Source: Leptolyngbya sp. FACHB-261 (GTDB lineage: Bacteria > Cyanobacteriota > Cyanobacteriia > FACHB-261). From it: a DNA stretch of 64,000 bases. Positions within the stretch are counted from its first letter, which is position 1; each line of letters begins with the position of its first letter. The stretch covers positions 1 to 64,000 of the forward strand of contig NZ_JACJPL010000010.1 of NCBI RefSeq assembly GCF_014696065.1, written 5' to 3'. The translations under genes were made by a program, and so were the position numbers. Below are positions 17,070 to 26,584 of this stretch, piece by piece. The notes beneath the pieces were generated by a model. That model searched no databases, was not told where the DNA came from, and worked only from the letters and a program-made list of their open reading frames with translations.

Positions 17070-18074
17070 TCAACGCTTCTTAACCATCGCCTGTTGCTCA
17101 GCAGCAGCTAGGTCAGCATCACCCAATGTGCGCCCTGTGGCCTTGAGATAAACGTCGTCTAGGCTAGGCCGGGATTGAGACAGACCAAACACCGGCAAGC
17201 CTACTTGGGCAAGCGCTTCACGCACCCCCAGAGTTGCCTGCTCTGGTTCTTTAACCACCAGATTCAGCGCATTGCCTTGAGCCAGATTGACGACTACTGC
17301 TTGTACAAAAGGTAGGGGTTCCAGGACCGAGATCGCTCGCTCCACCTCAAACTGGGGCGTAAACTCGCGGATGCGCAGAGTAATTCGGTCGCCGCCCACG
17401 CGGTCTTTCAACTCAGAGGGAGTTCCTTCAGCAATGACAATGCCCCGATCGATAATTGCGACGCGATCGGATAGGGCATCAATTTCCTCTAAGTAGTGGC
17501 TGGTAATCACAACTGTGATCCCTGCTTCCTTGAGTTGTCGGAGCAGCTCCCAAATGGTGACTCGGCTCTCAATATCCAAGCCAGCGCTAGGCTCATCCAG
17601 GACCAAGACTTGAGGGCGGTGCAATAAGCCTGCTGCTAGATCTAGCCGTTTGCGAATGCCGCCGGAGTAGGTGCCTGTGCGGCGGTCGATCCACTCCTGC
17701 AAACCCATCAGTTTGATCATGCCTTCAATGCGATCACGCGCTAAGTCGCGAGGCAGGTGATACAGATCAGCTTGAAATTGCAGCAGTTCACGGCCGGTCA
17801 GAACTTTATCGAGCGCAACCTCCTGCGCTACATAACCCAAAAGCCGCCGCACAGCGCGGGGATTGGTAGTCACCGACTGCCCCGAAACCTCTAAGCTGCC
17901 AGAGTCCGGCTGAGCTAGGGTGCAAAGGCAGCGTAGGGTAGTAGTTTTGCCTGCACCATTGGGACCCAGCAGACCGTAAATCTGACCAGCTTCCACGGTG
18001 AGCGACACACCTCTGACGGCTTCGACGGATCCGTATCGCTTGTGCAAATCTCGGATCACGACGGCTGCACTCAT
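17070..18074 (-). CDS. ABC transporter ATP-binding protein (DrrA-like)
   Basis: 334 residues from ATG 18074 ([15 protein letters not shown]). The 32 extra codons of the longer frame lie inside ctaB and have no family likeness. Start and ctaB stop share ATGA, a coupling overlap. Walker [15 protein letters not shown], signature [14 protein letters not shown], Walker [14 protein letters not shown]-loop TSHYLEE; the C-terminal region matches DrrA-type exporters ([10 protein letters not shown] near the end). Works with the downstream permease. Co-expression with heme A/O synthesis genes may be only operon hitch-hiking, or the exporter may serve the oxidase or membrane; not decidable here. Confidence 0.92.
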   Translation of the reverse strand: MSAAVVIRDLHKRYGSVEAVRGVSLTVEAGQIYGLLGPNGAGKTTTLRCLCTLAQPDSGSLEVSGQSVTTNPRAVRRLLGYVAQEVALDKVLTGRELLQFQADLYHLPRDLARDRIEGMIKLMGLQEWIDRRTGTYSGGIRKRLDLAAGLLHRPQVLVLDEPSAGLDIESRVTIWELLRQLKEAGITVVITSHYLEEIDALSDRVAIIDRGIVIAEGTPSELKDRVGGDRITLRIREFTPQFEVERAISVLEPLPFVQAVVVNLAQGNALNLVVKEPEQATLGVREALAQVGLPVFGLSQSRPSLDDVYLKATGRTLGDADLAAAEQQAMVKKR

Positions 18075-19063
18075 GCCAACAAGCCTCCCAATGTCTTCAG
18101 GGCTAGAGCTGAGTATGTCTGGACAATCGGTAGGCTGTCTACACCCATTGCGGCGAACAACAGCATGCAATAGAAGATCGAGAACTTGAATAGCTCGCGC
18201 GCCGCTTGTTGCTCTTGGGCATTGCGGAACAATTTGACAGCTTTAACAACGAAGACTCCACCCAAAAGCGTGGCGGCAACTCCGTAAAATAAGCCAGCCG
18301 CTCCGAGCGGGCACAGCAGTAAGGTGAAGGGCACCATCACCAAGGTGTAGCCGAGGATTTGATTGGCTGTCGGCTGCTCGCCGACCAAGACAGGCAACAT
18401 TGGTATGCCGACTTTCTCGTAATCCTTGCGGATCATCAAGGCCAGTGCCCAAAAGTGAGGGGGGGTCCACAGCAGAATAATGCCGAACAAGACCCAGGCA
18501 GCCCAACTTAACTCTCCTGTTACGGCGGCCCAGCCCACTAGTGGGGGGATCGCACCGGCCGCCCCCCCAATCACAATGTTGTTGGGAGTCGACCGCTTGA
18601 GCCAGAGTGTGTAAACAAAGACATAGGTCAGGATGCCTGACATTGCCAGCAGGGCACTAAGCAGGTTCGCAAAAACGGTCAACAGGGTAAACGACAGACT
18701 AGCCAACACCAGCGCAAACACAAACGCCTGTCGCGGCTGCACTCGGCCTGAAGGAATCGGGCGCGACCGAGTGCGCTCCATGATGTAGTCAATATCTTGG
18801 TCGAGGATGCAGTTGATTGTGTTAGCGGAACTGGCAGCCAGCCAGCCTCCCAGCAGCGTGACAACAAATAAAACTGGATCAACCTGTCCTCGGCCCGCTA
18901 ACCACATCGCGCCTGCGGTCGTCACAATTAACAGAACAATGATCCGGGGCTTGGTGAGCTGGTAGTAACACTTAACCGTTTCCTGAGTTCGATGAAGCCA
19001 GCTCCAGTCAGAGCCAGCAGGCGTCGGGGACTCAGCAATGAACTTCGAAACCGATGTAGACAT
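18071..19063 (-). CDS. ctaB: Protoheme IX farnesyltransferase (heme O synthase)
   Basis: 330 residues, UbiA prenyltransferase family, about nine membrane helices. The first Asp-rich site is [19 protein letters not shown] (about 108-126), the canonical N-x3-D-x2-D-x2-M-x-RT; the second conserved loop follows [20 protein letters not shown]. It farnesylates protoheme to heme O for the aa3-type oxidase encoded by the divergent ctaCDE. Second gene of the leftward unit after ctaA, 127 bp apart; the exporter ATPase overlaps its stop codon. Confidence 0.96.
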   Translation of the reverse strand: MSTSVSKFIAESPTPAGSDWSWLHRTQETVKCYYQLTKPRIIVLLIVTTAGAMWLAGRGQVDPVLFVVTLLGGWLAASSANTINCILDQDIDYIMERTRSRPIPSGRVQPRQAFVFALVLASLSFTLLTVFANLLSALLAMSGILTYVFVYTLWLKRSTPNNIVIGGAAGAIPPLVGWAAVTGELSWAAWVLFGIILLWTPPHFWALALMIRKDYEKVGIPMLPVLVGEQPTANQILGYTLVMVPFTLLLCPLGAAGLFYGVAATLLGGVFVVKAVKLFRNAQEQQAARELFKFSIFYCMLLFAAMGVDSLPIVQTYSALALKTLGGLLA

Positions 19064-19190
19064 TTAGTTCAACTAATTCAGCTATTTCTCTTCCCACTGA
19101 CCTAGAGGACTGAGCAGTCTATGGTCACTGAGACTTGAATGAAGATCTCAAAATTAATTAAGTGTAGGTAATCAGAGGCGTAGCCGAGGT

Positions 19191-20195
19191 TCACGATGCT
19201 TGAGCTTGCTGGAGCTGAACTCGCTGCTTCCAAGCAAGGGTAGTGAGTACCACCAATGAGCCAAACATTGTGACGCCAGTGACCAGATGAGCCACGGTTA
19301 GGGGCTGCACCTGCAACTGCAGACGGAAGGTTGCCAATCCTAAACCCAATTGCAGCAACAGCAAACTACCGGAGACAAAGGCAACTCGTCTCAGACCTGG
19401 GGACAGGTTCGAGGTTCGCCAAGCAACTACCACGACTGCCAGAATCGCTACCACTGCTGGCACAATGCCCAGCAAGTGATTGTTCATGACACTGCAAAGC
19501 AGCGAAGATCCTAGACAGGCATGCAGTGCCCACTGAGAAGCAACTAAACCCCCGAGCAAGCTTTGGGCATAGAGAGTGATGGCAGCGCCCAGGGCGACCC
19601 AAGGCATGGATCCCACACTAGTTTTGGCACCCGCTTGCTGAGTTATTGAGCGGGATACCTGGATAGCCGTGGGTGCTAGACCCACAGCCAGTACTAGCAC
19701 CACGCTCAGGAACAGCATGGCTGTACCCAAGTGGGCAGTGACAATGTCGAAGCGCAGCAGCTCAGTGACGGTCAGGCCGCCTAGCAGCCCTTGGACTAGT
19801 ACCAGAAACAACGATAGAACTGACAAGCCGCTCACCCAACGGGGCAGATTGCGGTAGTTCCAGAGGGCTGTAGCTGCTAAGGTCACGGTGAGCAGACCAA
19901 CACCGCTGGCAACCAAACGATGAAACCACTCCAGAAATACCTGGAGATTCATTTGCGCCTTGGGGACAATTGTGCCGTAGCACAGGGGCCAATCGGGGCA
20001 AGACAAGCCTGCATTCATCACCCGAGTTGCCCCGCCAAGGCCGATCAGAAATAAGGTGACCCCTGCGATCAGAAACGCGAGAACCTTCAAAAACTTTGCA
20101 GAAGTCTGGTCACGCCAGGGCGAGTGCTGGGTCTTTAGACTCGTCTTCTCAGCAGAAGCGCCGAGCGCTTCTTGCAAAACATTTACATCAGTCAT
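19191..20195 (-). CDS. ctaA: Heme A synthase (COX15/CtaA family)
   Basis: 334 residues with eight predicted membrane helices. Heme-ligand His and the following region are visible in GGATRVMNAGLSCPDWPLCYG (split: GGATRVMNAGLSC, PDWPLCYG), EWFHRLVASG, DIVTAHLGTAMLF, NHLLGIVP and TVAHLVTGVTM, matching the four conserved His sites of the family, with a Cys pair in the loop (ACLGSSLLC). Converts heme O to heme A, the next step after CtaB. Divergent from ctaC across a 519-bp gap, so both arms may share regulation. Confidence 0.95.
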   Translation of the reverse strand: MTDVNVLQEALGASAEKTSLKTQHSPWRDQTSAKFLKVLAFLIAGVTLFLIGLGGATRVMNAGLSCPDWPLCYGTIVPKAQMNLQVFLEWFHRLVASGVGLLTVTLAATALWNYRNLPRWVSGLSVLSLFLVLVQGLLGGLTVTELLRFDIVTAHLGTAMLFLSVVLVLAVGLAPTAIQVSRSITQQAGAKTSVGSMPWVALGAAITLYAQSLLGGLVASQWALHACLGSSLLCSVMNNHLLGIVPAVVAILAVVVVAWRTSNLSPGLRRVAFVSGSLLLLQLGLGLATFRLQLQVQPLTVAHLVTGVTMFGSLVVLTTLAWKQRVQLQQAQAS

Positions 20196-20714
20196 GTCGT
20201 ACGTTCAAAACGTTGGTTCAGGTTCAGGCCCCTTCAAACGCCTTTTGAGGAGATCAGGCTTTGAACTTACGTCTTTACCGTAATGAAGGTTTCGGCTCAC
20301 GAGCAGAGCCTTAGGGATTTCTTTAGTTTGCTGTTCGAAACATTAAGTTGTTGCCTGTTTCATTTCTAAACAAAATACAATAGTGCTTACTTTTGCAGAC
20401 GGGATCGCCTCAGTTAGGATCTTCCGGAAGGTAGAGACTTGCCTAGTTTTTCCTAAGAGTGCTAGCCCAACTTTCCAGGGGCAATGACCTCAGAAACGGG
20501 GATGTATGCTATCGAGGAAACAGGTGTGATGCCAGCCACGAAGCGATGAATTGAGCCTCAAAACCCAAGCGGCTTACAGGTCTTGATCCTGAAGAAATGG
20601 CTAAGGCTGGTCTCTCAGCGGAGGAGGAATTCATAGCGTAGTAGCAGTCTATCCAACAGCAGAGTTTCCTCGAATGTTACGGTCGCAAGTATTGAGAGAG
20701 TTATTAGGAAAGTT
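20196..20714. promoter_or_regulatory. Divergent control region between ctaA and ctaC
   Basis: 519 bp with no convincing gene. It must contain promoters for the leftward ctaA unit and for rightward ctaCDE. A TTGCCT - 19 - TACAAT arrangement is present around 20354-20384 on the plus strand, but the spacing is poor and I do not assign it. A 21-codon ATG frame near 20484 is not supported. Confidence 0.45.
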
Positions 20715-21866
20715 GTGAGTATTTTTGCAGTTCTACTTCGAACCGTGCTGGTCACCGCTGTAGGCGTACTAGTTGTCCTGGTAAGTATCTGGTACGGCCA
20801 GCATCACAATCTCCTGCCGGTGGCTGCCTCCAAAGAGGCCTCTCTGGTAGATGGGCTGTTTGAGTTCATGTTGATGATCTCCACCGGCCTGTTCATCTTT
20901 GTACAGGGCATAATTATTTATTCTGCTATCGCCTTCAGACGGCGCAAAGGAGACGATACCGATGGTCCACCCGTCCATGGCAACGTGCCATTGGAGATCA
21001 TCTGGACCGGTATTCCAACCGTCATCGTTTTGTTCCTGGCAATCTACAGCTTTGATGTTTACAAGGCAGAGGGTGGCATCGAGATGATGTCTCATCCAAA
21101 TATGTCTCACGCCCATCATGAGCAGCCCTTCGCCTTAGGGGCCAGCCCAGCTTATGCAGCGACCCTCCCAGAACCCCAGGAAACTGTGCCTGCTTCTGAA
21201 ACTCGTAACCAGCAGATGAAGGATGAGGCCATGTCTGATCCTGCGACTGCTGCGGTGCGCAATGGAGCGATTCCGCAACTGCGAGAAGCACCTGGGGCCG
21301 GTGTGACTTCTCCCGAAATAGGCGCGTCTCCAGAAAACCAGGGCAAACCTCCTGATGTAGTTATCAATGTGACGGCGCTACGCTACGGCTGGCTCTTCAC
21401 CTATCCAGGTTTGGAGAATGTAGAAGGCGAACTGCATGTGCCAGCAGGTCGTGAAGTCAGTTTGAACATCAGCGCTAATGATGTTATCCATGCCTTCTGG
21501 GTGCCTGAGTTCCGGCTCAAGCAGGACGCTGTTCCGGGCCGCGAGACTAACATCCGCTTTACCCCTGTGCGTCCAGGCGAGTACACAGTGCGTTGCGCTG
21601 AACTCTGTGGCCCCTACCACGGTGCCATGAACACCAAACTGATCGTGATGAGCCAGGAAGATTACGACGCCTGGCTGCAAGAACAAGAAGTTGCTAGCAG
21701 TGAGACGTCCGATCAATCTGATCAACTCATGGCTACTACCCCCAGCCCTACAGAGCCTGCCTTTTTGACAGCTCACCTCCAGGAGATGGGCATTGAATCT
21801 GAGTCTTTAGCGGCAATTCGTGCTGCTATGCCTCATGCTCACCACTCTGCAACTTTGTATCCCTAG
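20715..21866 (+). CDS. ctaC: Cytochrome c oxidase subunit II with inserted linker
   Basis: 383 residues from GTG 20715. Two membrane helices (about 5-27 and 45-68, and a following one near 95-112) precede the periplasmic CuA domain. The CuA site is intact: His in NDVIHAFWVPEF and the C-x3-C-x3-H-x2-M set in CAELCGPYHGAM. Between the helices and the CuA domain is a roughly 90-residue Ala/Pro/Glu-rich insert with a His cluster (MSHPNMSHAHHEQ), and the C-terminus has another (HAHHSATLYP). First gene of ctaCDE. It receives electrons from cytochrome c or plastocyanin and passes them to subunit I. Confidence 0.95.
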   Translation: MSIFAVLLRTVLVTAVGVLVVLVSIWYGQHHNLLPVAASKEASLVDGLFEFMLMISTGLFIFVQGIIIYSAIAFRRRKGDDTDGPPVHGNVPLEIIWTGIPTVIVLFLAIYSFDVYKAEGGIEMMSHPNMSHAHHEQPFALGASPAYAATLPEPQETVPASETRNQQMKDEAMSDPATAAVRNGAIPQLREAPGAGVTSPEIGASPENQGKPPDVVINVTALRYGWLFTYPGLENVEGELHVPAGREVSLNISANDVIHAFWVPEFRLKQDAVPGRETNIRFTPVRPGEYTVRCAELCGPYHGAMNTKLIVMSQEDYDAWLQEQEVASSETSDQSDQLMATTPSPTEPAFLTAHLQEMGIESESLAAIRAAMPHAHHSATLYP

Positions 21867-21946
21867 GGAGTATTTGTCTCCTCTAGCCTCTGCTGCCCAT
21901 TCGCGACTTACCAAAGTGGTGCTCGCATCCGTCACAAGGACTGGTT

Positions 21947-23722
21947 ATGACTCAAGCGCAGCTTCAAGAGAACGCTAACTTCGCTGCCCACCCTGAGGAA
22001 GGTGGCAATCGAAATTGGCGAGATTATTTCGGCTTTAGCACCGACCACAAAGTGATCGGCATTCAATATCTGGTCACCACTTACTTCTTCTACTTAGTGG
22101 GAGGTTCCCTAGCGACAGCTGTTCGCACGGAGCTTGCAACACCAGAGTCAGATTTCGTTTCGCCGGAGCTGTACAACAGCCTGTTCACGATCCACGCCAC
22201 AGTAATGATTTTCTTGTGGATCGTGCCGACCTTAACCGGTGGCTTTGGCAACTATCTGGTGCCTCTGATGATTGGGGCTCGCGATATGGCGTTCCCCAAG
22301 CTCAACGCCGTTGCCTTCTGGATGATCCCACCTGCAGGGGTGCTGTTGATCAGCAGCTTTTTCGTTAAAGGCGGTGCGGCTAGCGCTGGTTGGACTTCCT
22401 ACCCGCCCCTGAGCACGCTCACGGAAACTCAAATTGGCGAGGCAATGTGGATCATGAGTGTGCTGGTGTTGGGCACCTCCTCGATCCTGGCGGCGCTGAA
22501 CTTCGTCGTCACGATTCTGAAGATGCGCACCCCCGGCATGGGATTGTTCCAGATGCCCCTCTTTTGTTGGGCAATGCTGGCAACTTCAGCTTTGGCACTG
22601 ATCGCCACGCCAGTCCTCGCGGGAGCACTCATTCTGCTTGCCTTTGACCTGCTAGCGGGGACTACCTTCTTCAACCCCACCGGTGGCGGGGACCCAGTGG
22701 TTTACCAGCACTTGTTCTGGTTCTACTCTCACCCAGCGGTCTACATCATGATCCTGCCTGCATTTGGCATGATCTCAGAGATTCTGCCAGTGCATGCGCG
22801 CAAACCGATCTTTGGTTACGCAGCCATTGCTCTATCTAGCTGTGCCATTAGCTTTTTAGGCTTGATTGTTTGGGCGCATCACATGTTCACCAGCGGTACC
22901 CCAGACTGGCTGCGCATGTTCTTCATGGTCACCACGATGGTGATTGCAGTGCCTACAGGGATCAAAGTCTTTAGCTGGCTGGCAACAATTTGGGGGGGCA
23001 AATTGCGCCTCAATAGCGCCATGCTGTTTGCAATGGGCTTTGTGTCCATGTTTGTGATTGGCGGTTTGAGCGGCGTGATGGTCGCAGCTGTACCGTTCGA
23101 TATTCACGTGCATGACACCTACTTCGTGGTAGCGCACCTGCACTATGTGCTGTTCGGTGGCAGCGTCTTCGGCATCTACGCGGGCATCTACCACTGGTTC
23201 CCAAAGATGACTGGGCGCATGCTGGATGAAGCCTGGGGGCGGATCCACTTCGTGCTGAACTTCGTCGGCTTCAATATGGCCTTTCTACCTATGCACAAGC
23301 TAGGCCTGGAAGGAATGCCGCGGCGGATTGCTATCTACGACCCTAAGTTCGCCACCCTCAACCTGATTTGCAGTATTGGGGCCTATATTCTGGCGATCTC
23401 GACTATTCCCTTCCTGGTCAATGCTGCTTGGAGTTGGTTTTACGGCCCCAAAGCCAGTAGTAACCCCTGGAATGGTCTCACGTTGGAGTGGATGACTACT
23501 TCGCCACCCCCGGTTGAAAACTTTGACGCTGATCCTGTGTTGGCAACTGGTCCCTATGACTACGGCATGGGTGACCGCAGCACCGAGGTGGATGTTCCCT
23601 TCTCGGATGCGGAATCTCCTTCCCTATCAGCTGGTCCAGCCTCGGCTCTACGGGCTGAGCCAGATCCAGCGGTTGCAGTTCACCCTGATGACCGCCAAGG
23701 TGAGAGCCACAACCGCGACTAG
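21947..23722 (+). CDS. ctaD: Cytochrome c oxidase subunit I
   Basis: 591 residues, twelve membrane helices. Heme and CuB ligands are present: the low-spin His in NSLFTIHATVMIFLW, the CuB/Tyr motif YSHPAVYIM, the His pair WAHHMFTSG, and the heme ligands in HDTYFVVAHLHYV. The YSHP motif with Ala in place of the A1-type Glu matches the A2 subclass of heme-copper oxidases. A roughly 60-residue polar tail (about 530-591) follows the last helix. Catalyses oxygen reduction and proton pumping in respiratory membranes; 80 bp after ctaC. Confidence 0.97.
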   Translation: MTQAQLQENANFAAHPEEGGNRNWRDYFGFSTDHKVIGIQYLVTTYFFYLVGGSLATAVRTELATPESDFVSPELYNSLFTIHATVMIFLWIVPTLTGGFGNYLVPLMIGARDMAFPKLNAVAFWMIPPAGVLLISSFFVKGGAASAGWTSYPPLSTLTETQIGEAMWIMSVLVLGTSSILAALNFVVTILKMRTPGMGLFQMPLFCWAMLATSALALIATPVLAGALILLAFDLLAGTTFFNPTGGGDPVVYQHLFWFYSHPAVYIMILPAFGMISEILPVHARKPIFGYAAIALSSCAISFLGLIVWAHHMFTSGTPDWLRMFFMVTTMVIAVPTGIKVFSWLATIWGGKLRLNSAMLFAMGFVSMFVIGGLSGVMVAAVPFDIHVHDTYFVVAHLHYVLFGGSVFGIYAGIYHWFPKMTGRMLDEAWGRIHFVLNFVGFNMAFLPMHKLGLEGMPRRIAIYDPKFATLNLICSIGAYILAISTIPFLVNAAWSWFYGPKASSNPWNGLTLEWMTTSPPPVENFDADPVLATGPYDYGMGDRSTEVDVPFSDAESPSLSAGPASALRAEPDPAVAVHPDDRQGESHNRD

Positions 23723-23760
23723 CGTCAATTTGTGTCTAGGAAGTTAGCCCTTAAGAACTC

Positions 23761-24384
23761 ATGCAAGCTTCAACCACTGACCTAAAGGCTGAACTCAATC
23801 ACTCCGCTGTTGCTGAGAAGGCAGCTGCTCATCATGCAGAACACCCAGACCATCGCATGTTGGGAGTCATCGTCTTTCTGATTTCAGAAAGCATGATCTT
23901 TCTGGGTCTGTTCGCTGCCTATCTCACTTTTCGCTTGGTAGCACCCAGTTGGCCACCGGAAGGAACTCCCAGGCTGGAAACGTTGTTGCCAGGAGTCAAC
24001 ACCCTGATTCTGATCTCTAGCAGCTTTGTGATCCACAAAGCAGATACAGCGGTCAAGAAGAACGACGTTGCTGGCCTACGACTTTGGCTCGTAGCCACGA
24101 TTGCGATGGGCGCTGTCTTTCTGGCGGGCCAGATTTATGAATACAAACACTTGGAGTTTGGTCTTAAGTCGGGCCTCTTTGGAAGTACCTTCTACGTGTT
24201 AACCGGGTTTCACGGTTTGCATGTTTTGGTTGGGCTGCTACTCATGGCGGCTGTTCTTTGGCGCTCCCGGAATATTAAGCACTACTCCCAGGAACACCAC
24301 TTTGGAATAGAAGCAACAGAAGTTTACTGGCACTTCGTAGACGTTGTGTGGATTATTCTATTCCTGCTGTTGTATATCCTTTAG
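23761..24384 (+). CDS. ctaE: Cytochrome c oxidase subunit III
   Basis: 207 residues, five membrane helices, without the first two helices of the mitochondrial form, as usual in bacteria. Conserved FLISESMIFLGLFAAY, TGFHGLHVLVGLLLM and EVYWHFVDVVWIILF. Supports stability of subunit I. 38 bp after ctaD, last gene before a strong terminator. Confidence 0.97.
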   Translation: MQASTTDLKAELNHSAVAEKAAAHHAEHPDHRMLGVIVFLISESMIFLGLFAAYLTFRLVAPSWPPEGTPRLETLLPGVNTLILISSSFVIHKADTAVKKNDVAGLRLWLVATIAMGAVFLAGQIYEYKHLEFGLKSGLFGSTFYVLTGFHGLHVLVGLLLMAAVLWRSRNIKHYSQEHHFGIEATEVYWHFVDVVWIILFLLLYIL

Positions 24385-24404
24385 AGTTGCGATAAGGCAG
24401 AAGA

Positions 24405-24441
24405 AAAACAAGCTCCAAGTCAAAGACTTGGAGCTTGTTTT
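24405..24441 (+). terminator. Terminator of ctaCDE
   Basis: A perfect 17-bp inverted repeat (AAAACAAGCTCCAAGTC and its complement) around AAA, ending in TTTT. It lies 20 bp after the ctaE stop codon. Confidence 0.92.
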
Positions 24442-24595
24442 CGATCGGGACAAGCCCAAGACTTTCGTTCGTTGCGCTTTGTCACATTCATGAGAAAAAT
24501 TCTCTACATTCCTCTACAATTCCAGAAGTAGATAGGCTAAAGTTCACCCTTGCCTAGTCTTGATTAGTTTTTTTAGCAATTATGAGGTGATAGCG

Positions 24596-24889
24596 ATGGA
24601 AGAGCTGGGAAAATACCGCTTTGCCTGCACTCTATCCTTTGGCGATATTTATGGTCAGATTATTGTCTGGCTAATCGTAGTTTTCGTAGCTCTAGCAACA
24701 TCCTTAGCATTAGGAATGAGCAACCCGCTCTACGGTGCCTTGGCTGTTGGCTTAGTGATTGTTCTGTCTTTACCTTTCCTGCTATTTGCCTTTGTCACTA
24801 CCCTGTTTAACCACATCGAAATTTACCCAAAAACTTCGGATACCCAAAGCATCAGTGACAAGGTGCCGAGCGTTGCTAGCCGCTCCTAA
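24596..24889 (+). CDS. Small membrane protein of unknown function
   Basis: 97 residues from ATG 24596, chosen because GAGGTGA lies 5 bases upstream; the longer frame opens only at a TTG. Two hydrophobic helices (IIVWLIVVFVALATSLAL and ALAVGLVIVLSLPFLLFAFV) with a short polar turn, a charged N-terminus (MEELGKYRF) and a Ser-rich tail. No family recognised. Independent of ctaCDE because of the intervening terminator. Confidence 0.75.
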   Translation: MEELGKYRFACTLSFGDIYGQIIVWLIVVFVALATSLALGMSNPLYGALAVGLVIVLSLPFLLFAFVTTLFNHIEIYPKTSDTQSISDKVPSVASRS

Positions 24890-24948
24890 ATTCTCTGATT
24901 TCCGAGTGCCTGAGTGTTAGGCGAAGCTACGGCAAATACCACAGGAGG

Positions 24949-24971
24949 GACAGCCTAGCAATAAGGCTGTC
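24949..24971 (+). terminator. Weak hairpin after the small membrane protein gene
   Basis: GACAGCCT pairs with AGGCTGTC around AGCAATA. There is no T run after it, so it is only a possible terminator. The rest of the 335-bp gap to the MFS gene shows nothing else. Confidence 0.4.
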
Positions 24972-25224
24972 CATGTGTTGAGATTTTCGACTCAGCTTGC
25001 GAGAGTCTACTTCTCGTCCTGGAACTTAATAGAGTCCCGTAGTCGTCTAGGAGTTTGAGCTTTAAAAATCTGTGGGGCCACCCGGCTTTATCTCCGTGCC
25101 CTGTTGTTACAAAGCCAGTCCGGTCAACACTGAGATTGTTTAGAAGGGTTAGGTAGCCTGACGCGAATGCTCTCAGTGGTCTGGCAACTTCAATTAAGGG
25201 GACATTAAGGGAGTCAGGAGTTTG

Positions 25225-26490
25225 ATGTCGGAGTCTCATAAACCTACGCCTGAGCCACTCACTGGTTTTCGGCAGGTGCTTCAGAATCAAGGGTTTCTGA
25301 TGCTTTGGGGGAGTCAGATCAGCGCACAGATAGCGGACAAAGTCTTTTTTACGCTGCTGATTGCTACCCTCAGCAGCTATCCAACGCTCCACAGTTCAAA
25401 CTCCATGCGCTCGGCTGTGATGGTTGCTTATACCCTGCCGGCAATCCTGTTCGGCTCAGCTGCGGGTATCTATGTCGATCGCTGGCCTAAGCAACGGGTT
25501 CTTTTGGCCTGCAACATGCTGCGAGCTCTACTGGTTCTGGCTTTGACAGTATTTCCAGCACATTTTCTGTTGTTGCTGCTATTGACCTTTTTGGTCTCAA
25601 CGCTCACGCAGTTTTTTGCACCGGCTGAGCAGTCAGCAATTCCCCTACTCATCCGCCCGGATGGTCTATTGGCTGCTAACGCCCTGTTTACTAATTCGCT
25701 TGTGGGCTCGTTGCTGGTCGGCTATGCCATTGGGGAGCCGCTCCTAAGCTGGGCCAAGTCTTGGTCGCCGACCTTTGGGCGTGAAGTCTTAGTAGCTGGG
25801 ATGTACCTGCTCGCTGGGCTGTTGGTCCTGCGTCCAATTCCAGAAGTGATTGCCCTCAAGGCAGGGCAGAAGACTCATTTCTGGGCTGACCTGTGGGAGG
25901 GCATCGATTACCTGCGGCTGAATCGTCAAGTCAGCAGTGCGCTCATGCAACTGACCGTGTTGTTCTCGACGCTGGCGGCACTCTTCGTACTCAATATTGG
26001 TTTAGCGCAAGAAATGGGCTTGAAGTCGGAGCAGTTCGGCTTCTTGATTGCACCAGTAGGTCTGGGGCTGGCCGTTGGTAGCGTTTGGCTGGGTCAAGTC
26101 GGCCATCGCTTTAGTCATTTGCCGCTGCCCTTGTTTGGCTTCCTAGGTATCGCGGTCAGCCTAGCGGTGTTTACTATTGCCCCGAACTTGTGGGCTGGCT
26201 TGAGCCTGAGTGTCTTGCTGGGATTTAGCGCCTCGCTAGTGGCGGTGCCAATGCAAACTCTGATCCAGGAACAAACCCCCGAGCACATGCGCGGCAAGGT
26301 GTTTGGCATTGAAAACAACGCCACCAACATTGCCCTCTCCTTGCCCCTAGTTCTAGCAGGGATTTTGGCGGATGCCTTAGGCTTGCGAGTGGTTCTGTTA
26401 GGCCTAAGCGTACTCGTGGCCTTATCGGGAACCTGGGCCTGGAGCATCACCAGTAAGGGTTTCCTGGGCTTCTGGACCTGGTGGAGATAG
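25225..26490 (+). CDS. MFS transporter, probable drug/siderophore exporter type
   Basis: 421 residues from ATG 25225 with CAGGAG 4 bases upstream (a TTG just before it is in frame). Twelve hydrophobic segments. The opening NQGFLMLWGSQISAQIAD and the loop YVDRWPKQRVLL fit the MFS_3/enterobactin-exporter branch; a second conserved loop is QTPEHMRGKVFGIENNATN. Inner-membrane proton-driven efflux is likely; substrate unknown. It stands alone between two terminators or spacers. Confidence 0.88.
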   Translation: MSESHKPTPEPLTGFRQVLQNQGFLMLWGSQISAQIADKVFFTLLIATLSSYPTLHSSNSMRSAVMVAYTLPAILFGSAAGIYVDRWPKQRVLLACNMLRALLVLALTVFPAHFLLLLLLTFLVSTLTQFFAPAEQSAIPLLIRPDGLLAANALFTNSLVGSLLVGYAIGEPLLSWAKSWSPTFGREVLVAGMYLLAGLLVLRPIPEVIALKAGQKTHFWADLWEGIDYLRLNRQVSSALMQLTVLFSTLAALFVLNIGLAQEMGLKSEQFGFLIAPVGLGLAVGSVWLGQVGHRFSHLPLPLFGFLGIAVSLAVFTIAPNLWAGLSLSVLLGFSASLVAVPMQTLIQEQTPEHMRGKVFGIENNATNIALSLPLVLAGILADALGLRVVLLGLSVLVALSGTWAWSITSKGFLGFWTWWR

Positions 26491-26584
26491 AAGCAAGTGT
26501 TCCCTCAAAACTGCTTCTCAGCAGTCCCTAAGAGGCTGTGGAAACAGCTATCTATCACCTGTCACCAGCTTTTCTGTCAGTAGC

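Noticed and set aside
20484-20549. Short ATG frame in the ctaA-ctaC gap as a possible leader peptide
   Set aside because: Only 21 codons, no structure or terminator suggesting attenuation.
24955-25392. 145-codon minus-strand frame upstream of the MFS gene
   Set aside because: Overlaps the well-supported MFS start on the other strand and has no domain likeness.
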